Below, piece by piece: positions 47,301 through 53,996 of a DNA stretch of 64,000 nucleotides; the first letter of the stretch is position 1; each line of letters opens with the position of its first letter. Position numbers and translations under genes: made by a program. The notes under the pieces are model-generated. The model had not been told where the DNA came from, did not search any database, and was given only the letters and a program-made list of their open reading frames with translations. The stretch covers positions 372,001 through 436,000 of the forward strand of contig NC_015259.1 of NCBI RefSeq assembly GCF_000192745.1, given 5' to 3'. The stretch comes from Polymorphum gilvum SL003B-26A1 (GTDB taxonomy: Bacteria > Pseudomonadota > Alphaproteobacteria > Rhizobiales > Stappiaceae).

Positions 47301-47752
47301 ATCCACAGCGGCAGGCCGAAGGCGTATTCGAGCGCGCTCGACATGATCGAGGCCTCGATGGCGAACAGGATGAAGGTGAAGCTGGCATAGATCAGCGAGG
47401 TGACGGTCGAGCCGATGTAGCCGAAGCCGGCGCCGCGGGTGAGCAGGTCGATGTCGACGCCGTGGCGCATGGCGGTGCGCGCGATCGGCAGGCCGACGAC
47501 GAGCAGCACGAGGCTGCCGGCGAGGATGGCGACGAAGGCGTTGGCCGTGCCGTAGGACAGCGTGATGGCGCCGCCGATGGCCTCCAGCGCGAGGAAGGAG
47601 ATGGCGCCGATGGCGGTCTGCGAGATGCGGGCGGAGGAGAAGCGGCGCGCGCTCTTGGCGGTGAAGCGCAGCGCATAGTCCTCCAGGGTCTGGTTGTTGA
47701 CCCACTGGTTGTACTGTCGCCGCACCGGCAGGATGCGCTGACGCGCCGTCAT
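44330..47752 (-). CDS. NCS1-permease / Cys-rich / histidine kinase / receiver fusion protein
   Basis: The 1140-residue protein has an N-terminal nucleobase-cation-symporter-1-like permease (about residues 20-485, 10-12 helices). A cysteine-rich cytosolic segment follows (eight Cys, residues 505-542, starting CSICE). Two more membrane helices come next (about 575-635), then a coiled coil, HisKA with His688 in GLSHELRTPL, an HATPase (VNLLSNALKF, GLGLGLTI), and a receiver with Asp974 in LFLVDISMPGM. It ends in a short helical domain. Permease relatives carry cytosine, uracil, allantoin or hydantoin. It looks like a transporter-type receptor that reports on a small nitrogen compound, possibly urea. 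Confidence 0.9.
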   Translation of the reverse strand: MTARQRILPVRRQYNQWVNNQTLEDYALRFTAKSARRFSSARISQTAIGAISFLALEAIGGAITLSYGTANAFVAILAGSLVLLVVGLPIARTAMRHGVDIDLLTRGAGFGYIGSTVTSLIYASFTFILFAIEASIMSSALEYAFGLPLWIGYIVSALAVIPLVTHGIALISRFQLVTQPFWIVLNIAPFAFIAAADWQAFGAWLDFAGIDPATGTLRPEGSNPIDLLQFGAAAAVILALMAQIGEQVDFLRFLPEQEPLRRRHRLALFLAGPGWVVLGAPKMLAGSFLAVLVLSAGIPVEHADEPSRMFAVAFGYMLPSEQAALLLMAAFVVVSQLKINVMNAYAGSLAWSNFFSRLTHSHPGRVVWLVFNVGIALLLMELGIYRLLEETLGVFSIVAMAWLSAISADLFVNKPLGLSPPGIEFKRAHLHDVNPVGTGAMVLAATVALVAHYGWFGREAAALATFLAMAIAFLAAPAIAALTRGRYYLARKPRRHWQSKLAITCSICENPFEPEDMAYCPAYQAPICSLCCSLDARCHDLCKPKARVAHQVGSLAERVLPAPVLARLRTRLGRYLVTSTLAIAAIGLALLVIYHQAAVYRPDDSGVVGQTVALIFFVFAILAGIAAWFLVLAHDTRHVAEEESARQTALLLKEIEAHRRTDAALQKAKEAAEAANLAKSRYVVGLSHELRTPLNAVLGYAQVLERDEAIPRERKASINVIRRSAEHLSGLIDGLLDISRIEAGRLQVYSNEINIHDFLDQIVAMFRLQAQAKGLGFSFARADNLPAVVRTDEKRLRQILVNLLSNALKFTDTGAIGLEVGYRSQVATFRVTDTGRGIAPVDLPRIFEAFGRGEEDRLKKTPGLGLGLTITKLLAETLGGAIRVDSAPGCGSTFEVRLMLAAVADPKPAAALERRPTGYAGPRRTVLVVDDNLDHRELMTEILAPLGFVVLTAEDGPRCLALVAEVVPDLFLVDISMPGMTGWELVARLRAVGHAAPVIMLSANIGDGASRPTGEALHNDTLAKPFDLRQLLDKLEKHLGLEWTFTNAADGKVDAAPAPAVAAGGAPIRFKSPGAAHVRDLISLGEIGYVHGIEAKLSQLAEEPDNAAVVAALRGHIEKFDFAGYRAVLKGLGEDDQRGS

Positions 47753-48104
47753 TCAAACCGCCTTGTTCCTAGGCAACTGCCTAAATTGCGATCAGGCGCC
47801 CGGCGGCGCTCGACGCGCCGCAGAGGAAAACCTCAAGCCACCGCCGCCTCCCGGCCCGCTTCGCCACCTTTGTGCCGGATCGCTTGCCGGATCGCTTGCC
47901 GGTCGTTTTGCACGGATCGTGCCGGTTTCTTGCCCAGCCGCGACCTGCGCGGCGGACGATGGCGGCGTCGTCTGCGCGAATGGCGCAGGCGGCTTACGTC
48001 AATCGACGTATATGGCGGTGCAGCATTCCGTCCGACGATCCCTGCGACGGCCGCCCGACGGCAGGCCGCAGACCGACCGCACGGTCCAGGGAAAGGGGAA
48101 CATC
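47753..48104. other. 352-bp divergent gap between the permease-kinase gene and urtA
   Basis: It holds the TAGGCA-AC-TGCCTA palindrome (47770-47783), a 12-bp tandem repeat of GCCGGATCGCTT (47874-47885 and 47886-47897), and the urtA ribosome site. I found no sigma-54 GG-N10-GC pair that I trust and no clean sigma-70 promoter. Confidence 0.5.
47770..47783. promoter_or_regulatory. Palindrome upstream of the permease-kinase gene
   Basis: TAGGCA-AC-TGCCTA is a perfect 6-bp dyad with 2-bp spacing, 18 bp from the kinase start codon. It is the best operator candidate in the gap facing urtA. No regulator is assigned. Confidence 0.4.
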
Positions 48105-49403
48105 ATGAACAACAAGCTGGCGGCCCGCTCGGCGGGCCTGGTTCTGGCTAGCCTGATGGCGTCGACGATCATGACCGGTGCCATGGCGCAGGAGGACACC
48201 ATCAAGGTCGGCATCCTGCATTCGCTGTCGGGCACGATGGCGATCTCCGAGACGACCCTCAAGGACGTCATGCTGATGCTCATCGAGGAGCAGAACAAGA
48301 AGGGCGGCCTGCTCGGCAAGAAGCTCGAGGCCGTGGTCGTCGACCCGGCCTCCGACTGGCCGCTGTTCGCGGAGAAGGCGCGCGAGCTGATCTCGGTCAA
48401 CAAGGTCTCGGCCGTGTTCGGCTGCTGGACCTCGGTGTCGCGCAAGTCCGTCCTGCCGGTGTTCGAGGAACTGAACTCGATCCTGTTCTATCCGGTCCAG
48501 TACGAGGGCGAGGAGAGCCAGCGCAACGTGTTCTACACCGGCGCGGCGCCCAACCAACAGGCGATCCCGGCGGTCGACTACCTGATGAACGAGGAAGGAG
48601 TCGAGCGCTGGGTGCTGGCCGGCACCGACTACGTCTATCCGCGCACGACCAACAAGATCCTCGAGGCCTACCTGAAGTCCAAGGGCGTGGCCGAAGAGGA
48701 CATCATGATCAACTACACGCCGTTCGGGCATTCCGACTGGCAGACGATCGTGTCCGACATCAAGGCTTTCGGTTCGGCCGGCAAGAAGACCGCCGTGGTC
48801 TCGACCATCAACGGCGACGCCAACGTGCCGTTCTACAAGGAACTGGGCAACGCCGGCATCAAGGCCGAGGACATCCCGGTGGTCGCCTTCTCCGTCGGCG
48901 AGGAGGAACTCGCCGGCCTCGACACCGCGCCGCTGGTCGGCCACCTCGCCGCCTGGAACTACTTCCAGTCCGCCGACACCGAGATCAATGCCGAGTTCAT
49001 CGACACCTGGCGCGCCTTCATCAAGGACGACAAGCGCGTCACCAACGATCCGATGGAGGCCCATTTCATCGGCTTCAACATGTGGGTGAAGGCGGTCGAG
49101 AAGGCTGGCACCACGGATACGGACGCGGTCATCGACGCGCTCATCGGCGTCAGCGTGCCCAACCTGACCGGCGGTTACTCGGCCATGATGCCGAACCACC
49201 ACATCACCAAGCCGGTGCTGATCGGCGAGATCCAGGAAGACGGCCAGTTCGAGACCGTCTGGGAGACCACCGGCCTCGTCGTCGGCGACGAATGGTCCGA
49301 CTACCTGGACGGCTCCAAGGACCTGATCGCCGACTGGCGCGCGCCGCTGTCGTGCGGGAACTTCAACGTCAAGACCGGCAAGTGCGGCGGCTCGGGGTCG
49401 TAA
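48105..49403 (+). CDS. urtA: Urea ABC transporter, periplasmic substrate-binding protein
   Basis: The ATG at 48105 (AAGGGGAA upstream) gives 432 residues with a signal peptide cleaved after MTGAMA. The protein opens with DTIKVGILHSLSGTMAISE, the branched-chain amino-acid type I binding fold of UrtA. GCWTSVSRKSVLPVFEELNS is typical of UrtA. It captures urea (or short amides) for UrtBCDE. It is the first gene of the operon. Confidence 0.95.
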   Translation: MNNKLAARSAGLVLASLMASTIMTGAMAQEDTIKVGILHSLSGTMAISETTLKDVMLMLIEEQNKKGGLLGKKLEAVVVDPASDWPLFAEKARELISVNKVSAVFGCWTSVSRKSVLPVFEELNSILFYPVQYEGEESQRNVFYTGAAPNQQAIPAVDYLMNEEGVERWVLAGTDYVYPRTTNKILEAYLKSKGVAEEDIMINYTPFGHSDWQTIVSDIKAFGSAGKKTAVVSTINGDANVPFYKELGNAGIKAEDIPVVAFSVGEEELAGLDTAPLVGHLAAWNYFQSADTEINAEFIDTWRAFIKDDKRVTNDPMEAHFIGFNMWVKAVEKAGTTDTDAVIDALIGVSVPNLTGGYSAMMPNHHITKPVLIGEIQEDGQFETVWETTGLVVGDEWSDYLDGSKDLIADWRAPLSCGNFNVKTGKCGGSGS

Positions 49404-49455
49404 GCACGCGGACCATCGGGGAGGCGGCTGGATCGGCCCGCCTCCTCTTTCCCAC

Positions 49456-49495
49456 TTGTCGTCCCGGACGAGCGGAACGCGATCCGGGACGACAA
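49456..49495. repeat. REP-like palindrome between urtA and urtB
   Basis: TTGTCGTCCCGGA (49456-49468) and TCCGGGACGACAA (49483-49495) are perfectly complementary 13-bp arms with a 14-bp loop. Similar GTCGTCCCGGAC elements are scattered in rhizobial-type genomes as intergenic repeats. As a hairpin it may also lower transcription past urtA. No T-run follows. Confidence 0.6.
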
Positions 49496-49576
49496 CAAGG
49501 GAACAGCCTTTTTCTCCGGATGGGGTGCCGGTTTGAAATCGGCTTGACGAGGGCCCCACGGAACCGGAAGCAAGCC

Positions 49577-51208
49577 ATGCCGCTTCTCAGAACCTTGATT
49601 TTCATTCTTGGAAGTCTCCTTCCTGCGCTCGCTCCCGTGCAGGCCCAGGGCGACCTTGCGGGCCTGCGCCCGCTGATCGACGCGCTCGCCAGGGGCGGCT
49701 TCAAGGAGACGGAGGCCCAGGTCGGCGCGCTGGCGGCGACCGGCAACCCGGCGGTGGCGCCGGCGCTCGAGGCGCTGGCCGAGGGCAATCTCTACGAGCG
49801 CAAGTCCGACGGTGCCGTCGTCATCGCCGTCAAGGCCGGCAGGGACATGGCCCGGGATATGGCGCTTACCGACCCGCTGAGCGGCGCGGCGCTGGGCGAG
49901 GCGGCAAGCCGGGACCTCGCCAAGATCAAGGTCAACAACAGCCTGCGCCGGGTTATCCGCTCCGCACTCGGCGCCCTGACGCTGATGGCGAAGGATCCGG
50001 CGGTGCGCCGGCAGGCGGCCGAGGCGGTGTTCAAGGCCCGCGATGCGGAGGCGGTCGAGGCGCTGGACGAGGCCATCGCCGCGGAGACCGACGCCGGCGT
50101 GCGCCGGCTGATGGAGCAGGCGCGGGCGGCCGCGGTGCTGGCCTCCGACCGGGCCGAGGACGAGAAGCGCGCTGCCGTCGACGTGCTGGCGGCGCGCGGC
50201 GACCGCGACGCGCTGTCGCTGCTGATCGGCCTGTCCGCCTCGGCGGAGGGAGCGTTGCGCGATGCGGCCGACACGGCGGTGACGCGCATCAACAAGTCGC
50301 TGGTCATGTGGGACGCGGCGCAGAACGTCTGGTACGGGCTGTCGCTCGGCTCGGTGCTGTTGCTCGCTGCCATCGGCCTCGCCATCACCTTCGGCGTCAT
50401 GGGCGTGATCAACATGGCGCACGGCGAGATGGTGATGATCGGCGCCTATGTCACCTTCGTGGTCCAGGAGGTCATCCGCGGCTCGGCGCCGGGCTTGTTC
50501 GACTATTCGCTGCTCATCGCCCTGCCGCTGGCCTTCCTGGTCGCCGGCGCGGTCGGCATCGGCATCGAGCGCGGCATCATCCGCTTTCTCTACGGCCGGC
50601 CGCTGGAGACGCTGCTCGCCACCTGGGGCCTGTCGCTGATCCTGCAACAGGCGGTGCGGTCGCTGTTCGGGCCGACCAACCGCGAGGTCGGCAACCCTTC
50701 CTTCATGTCGGGGGCCTTCGATATCGGCCAGCTGACCATCACCTACAACCGGATGTGGATCGTCGTCTTCGCGCTGGTGGTGTTCGCCGGGCTGATCCTG
50801 GTGCTGAAGAAGACGTCCTTCGGCCTCTCCATGCGGGCGGTGACGCAGAACCGGCGCATGGCGGCGTCCATGGGCATCCGCACGCCGTGGATCGACGCCT
50901 TCACCTTCGGCCTCGGCTCCGGCATTGCAGGCATTGCCGGCGTGGCGCTGTCCCAGATCGACAACGTCTCGCCCAACCTCGGCCAGGGCTACATCATCGA
51001 CAGCTTCATGGTCGTGGTGTTCGGCGGCGTCGGCAACCTGTGGGGCACGCTGGTCGGCGCCATAACGCTCGGGGTGGTGAACAAGTTCCTCGAGCCCTAT
51101 GCCGGCGCCGTGCTCGGCAAGATCCTGGTGCTCGTCTTCATCATCCTGTTCATCCAGAAGCGTCCGCGCGGGCTGTTCGCCCTCAAGGGCCGGGCAGTGG
51201 AAGCATGA
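49577..51208 (+). CDS. urtB: Urea ABC transporter permease UrtB
   Basis: The ATG at 49577 gives 543 residues: a signal-like N-terminus, then an about 200-residue Ala-rich helical region (ALEALAEGNLYERKSDGAVV and similar), as is usual for UrtB, and then the LivH-type permease (GLAITFGVMGVINMAHGEMV, GIERGIIRFLYGRPLETLLA). It overlaps urtC by four bases (ATGA). The long N-terminal region is a family trait whose role is unknown. Confidence 0.95.
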   Translation: MPLLRTLIFILGSLLPALAPVQAQGDLAGLRPLIDALARGGFKETEAQVGALAATGNPAVAPALEALAEGNLYERKSDGAVVIAVKAGRDMARDMALTDPLSGAALGEAASRDLAKIKVNNSLRRVIRSALGALTLMAKDPAVRRQAAEAVFKARDAEAVEALDEAIAAETDAGVRRLMEQARAAAVLASDRAEDEKRAAVDVLAARGDRDALSLLIGLSASAEGALRDAADTAVTRINKSLVMWDAAQNVWYGLSLGSVLLLAAIGLAITFGVMGVINMAHGEMVMIGAYVTFVVQEVIRGSAPGLFDYSLLIALPLAFLVAGAVGIGIERGIIRFLYGRPLETLLATWGLSLILQQAVRSLFGPTNREVGNPSFMSGAFDIGQLTITYNRMWIVVFALVVFAGLILVLKKTSFGLSMRAVTQNRRMAASMGIRTPWIDAFTFGLGSGIAGIAGVALSQIDNVSPNLGQGYIIDSFMVVVFGGVGNLWGTLVGAITLGVVNKFLEPYAGAVLGKILVLVFIILFIQKRPRGLFALKGRAVEA

Positions 51209-52446
51209 TGACCTCATTCCTGTTCCGTGCCCTGGACAGGCGGGCGGGCCTGTTCCTCGCCGTCCTGCTGGCGATCACGATCGCCGTGCCGGCGCTCAAC
51301 CTGCTGGTGCCGCCGTCGAGCCCGTTCCACGTGCCGACCTATGCGGTCACGCTGATGGGCAAGTACCTGACCTATGCGCTGCTGGCGCTGTCGGTCGACC
51401 TGGTCTGGGGCTACTGCGGCATCCTCTCGCTCGGCCACGGCGCCTTCTTCGCGCTCGGCGGCTACGCCATGGGCATGTACCTGATGCGCCAGATCGGCAG
51501 CCGCGGGGTGTACGGCGATCCGCTCCTGCCCGACTTCATGGTGTTCCTGAACTGGAAGGAACTGCCCTGGTACTGGCACGGCTTCGACATGTTCTGGTTC
51601 GCCGCGCTCATGGTGCTGGTCGTGCCGGGTGTGCTCGCCTTCGTGTTTGGCTGGTTCGCGTTCCGATCCCGCGTCACCGGCGTCTATCTGTCGATCATCA
51701 CCCAGGCGCTGACCTACGCCCTGCTGCTCGCCTTCTTCCGCAACGACATGGGCTTCGGCGGCAACAACGGCCTGACCGACTTCAAGGACATCCTCGGCTT
51801 CAGCATCCAGGCCGACACGACCCGCGCCGGCCTGTTTGCCGCCTCCGGCATCGCGCTGATGCTCTGCTTCCTGGTCTGCAGGGCGGTGACGCGTTCCAAG
51901 CTTGGCAAGGTGCTGGTCGCGGTGCGCGACGCGGAAAGCCGCGCCCGCTTCCTCGGCTACCGGGTCGAACACTACAAGCTGTTCGTGTGGACCCTGTCGG
52001 CGATGATGGCCGGCCTTGCCGGCGCGCTCTACGTGCCGCAGGTCGGCATCATCAACCCGGGCGAATTCGCCCCGGCCAATTCCATCGAGGCCGTCATCTG
52101 GGTCGCCGTCGGCGGGCGCGGCACGCTGGTCGGGCCGGTGATCGGCGCCGTGGCGGTCAATTTCGGCAAGACCTGGTTCACCGCCGCGCTGCCGGACGTC
52201 TGGCTGTTCGCGCTCGGTGGGCTGTTCGTGGTGGTCACGCTGTTCCTGCCCAGAGGCATCGTCGGCACGCTCGGCCAGGGCTGGAGCGCGCTGCGCCAGC
52301 GCAGGGCCTCGGCCGCTGCGGAAGCCGGTGCGGACGAGCCGCCGTCGCTGCCGCCGAACAGCCCCGCGGCGACCGCCGCGCCGAAGCCGGCCGGCCCGAC
52401 GCCGGTCAAGGTCCCCGCCGGGGCCGAACCCCAGCCCGCGGAGTAA
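51205..52446 (+). CDS. urtC: Urea ABC transporter permease UrtC
   Basis: The 413-residue LivM-type membrane protein starts MMTSFLFRALDRRAG. It has GYCGILSLGHGAFFALGGYA, and FGGNNGLTDFKDILGF of the UrtC branch. Transmembrane helices run to about residue 350, followed by a Pro/Ala-rich tail. It pairs with UrtB in the membrane. ATGA overlap with urtB; urtD starts 3 bp after the stop. Confidence 0.95.
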   Translation: MMTSFLFRALDRRAGLFLAVLLAITIAVPALNLLVPPSSPFHVPTYAVTLMGKYLTYALLALSVDLVWGYCGILSLGHGAFFALGGYAMGMYLMRQIGSRGVYGDPLLPDFMVFLNWKELPWYWHGFDMFWFAALMVLVVPGVLAFVFGWFAFRSRVTGVYLSIITQALTYALLLAFFRNDMGFGGNNGLTDFKDILGFSIQADTTRAGLFAASGIALMLCFLVCRAVTRSKLGKVLVAVRDAESRARFLGYRVEHYKLFVWTLSAMMAGLAGALYVPQVGIINPGEFAPANSIEAVIWVAVGGRGTLVGPVIGAVAVNFGKTWFTAALPDVWLFALGGLFVVVTLFLPRGIVGTLGQGWSALRQRRASAAAEAGADEPPSLPPNSPAATAAPKPAGPTPVKVPAGAEPQPAE

Positions 52447-52449
52447 GCC

Positions 52450-53196
52450 ATGGCCCGCCAGTCCAGCCTGCTCTATCTCGACGGCGTCTCGGTGTCCTTC
52501 GACGGCTTCCGCGCCCTCAACGGCCTGTCGCTGGTGATCGCACCCGGCGAGATGCGTGCCATCATCGGACCGAACGGGGCCGGCAAGACGACCATGATGG
52601 ACGTCATCACCGGCAAGACCCGGCCCGACGCCGGCGAGGTCTATTTCGGCGGCGAGATCGACCTGACCGCCCGCGACGAGGCCGACATCGCCGAACTCGG
52701 CATCGGCCGCAAGTTCCAGAAGCCGACGGTGTTCGAGAGCCACACCGTGTGGGATAACCTGGAACTGGCGCTCAAGGGCCCGCGCGGACCGTTCTCGACC
52801 CTGTTCCATGTAGTGTCGCGCGCCGAACGGGCGCGGATCGAGGACCTGCTGGCGCTGATCCGGCTGTCGGCCCGGCGCGACGACCTGGCCGCGAACCTCA
52901 GCCACGGCCAGAAGCAGTGGCTGGAGATCGGCATGCTGCTCGCCCAGGACCCTAAGCTGCTCCTGGTCGACGAGCCGGCCGCCGGCATGACCGACGCCGA
53001 GACGGCGGAGACGGCGGACCTGCTGAAGGACATCAACAGGACCCATTCGGTCGTGGTCGTCGAGCACGACATGACCTTCGTGCGCGCGCTCGGCGTCAAG
53101 GTCACCGTGCTGCACGAGGGGGCCGTGCTCGCCGAAGGCTCGCTCGACCACGTCTCGGCCGACGAGCGCGTGGTCGAGGTCTATCTGGGACGGTGA
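52450..53196 (+). CDS. urtD: Urea ABC transporter ATP-binding protein UrtD
   Basis: The 248-residue ABC ATPase has Walker A GPNGAGKTT, signature LSHGQKQWLEIG (UrtD-specific wording), and Walker B LLLVDEPAAGM. It powers urea uptake together with UrtE. It starts 3 bp after urtC. Confidence 0.95.
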   Translation: MARQSSLLYLDGVSVSFDGFRALNGLSLVIAPGEMRAIIGPNGAGKTTMMDVITGKTRPDAGEVYFGGEIDLTARDEADIAELGIGRKFQKPTVFESHTVWDNLELALKGPRGPFSTLFHVVSRAERARIEDLLALIRLSARRDDLAANLSHGQKQWLEIGMLLAQDPKLLLVDEPAAGMTDAETAETADLLKDINRTHSVVVVEHDMTFVRALGVKVTVLHEGAVLAEGSLDHVSADERVVEVYLGR

Positions 53197-53201
53197 AAAT
53201 C

Positions 53202-53903
53202 ATGCTGAGCGTTGAGGAAATCGATCTGCACTACGGCGCCGCGCAGGCGCTGAAGGGCGTGTCGCTGACGGCCGAGACCGGCAAAGTGACCTGCCTGATG
53301 GGCCGCAACGGCGTCGGCAAGACCTCGACCCTGCGCGCCATCGTCGGCCAGCATCCGGTCAGCCGCGGCCGGATCGTCTGGAACGGCGAGGACGTGTCGC
53401 GGCTGGCGCCGCACGCGCGCGCCCGGCGCGGCATCGCCGTGGTGCCGCAGGGGCGCGAGATCTTCCCGCTGCTGAGCGTGAGGGAGAACCTGGAGACCGG
53501 CTACGCGCCGGTCGCACGTCGGGACCGCTTCGTGCCCGAGGCCGTGTTCGAGCTGTTCCCGGTGCTGAAGGACATGCTCGGCCGGCGCGGCGGCGACCTG
53601 TCCGGCGGGCAGCAGCAGCAACTGGCCATCGCCCGCGCGCTTGTCACCCGCCCGAAGCTGCTCGTCCTCGACGAGCCGACGGAAGGCATCCAGCCGTCGA
53701 TCATCAAGGACATCGGCCGGGCGATCGAGTGGCTGCGCGACCAGGGCACCATGGCGATCGTGCTGGTCGAGCAGTATTTCGAGTTCGCCCGCGACCTCGC
53801 CGACCGCTTCGCCGTGATGGACCGCGGCGAGGTGGTGATGACCGGCGAGCGCGCGGACATGGCCGCCGCCGAGGTCGAGATACGCCGCCACCTGACCGTC
53901 TGA
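53202..53903 (+). CDS. urtE: Urea ABC transporter ATP-binding protein UrtE
   Basis: The ATG at 53202 (MLSVEEIDLHYGAAQALKG) is preferred to an in-frame GTG at 53193 that overlaps the urtD stop. The 233-residue LivF-type ATPase has Walker A GRNGVGKTS, signature LSGGQQQQLAIARAL and Walker B LLVLDEPTEGIQPS. It completes urtABCDE. No urease genes follow; the next gene is AsmA-like. Confidence 0.95.
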   Translation: MLSVEEIDLHYGAAQALKGVSLTAETGKVTCLMGRNGVGKTSTLRAIVGQHPVSRGRIVWNGEDVSRLAPHARARRGIAVVPQGREIFPLLSVRENLETGYAPVARRDRFVPEAVFELFPVLKDMLGRRGGDLSGGQQQQLAIARALVTRPKLLVLDEPTEGIQPSIIKDIGRAIEWLRDQGTMAIVLVEQYFEFARDLADRFAVMDRGEVVMTGERADMAAAEVEIRRHLTV

Positions 53904-53996
53904 GCCGCGCCGGCGTCGCACGCAGGGTCATTTCCGGGTCACGGTGTTGACACGCTTTGTCCTAAACTGGGGTCGATTCGAGCCGCGGAGGACAGG

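Noticed and set aside
47784-48104. Sigma-54 (NtrC-type) promoter for urtA
   Set aside because: GTGCCGGTTTCTTGC near 47918 looks partly right, but the GG-N10-GC spacing does not fit.
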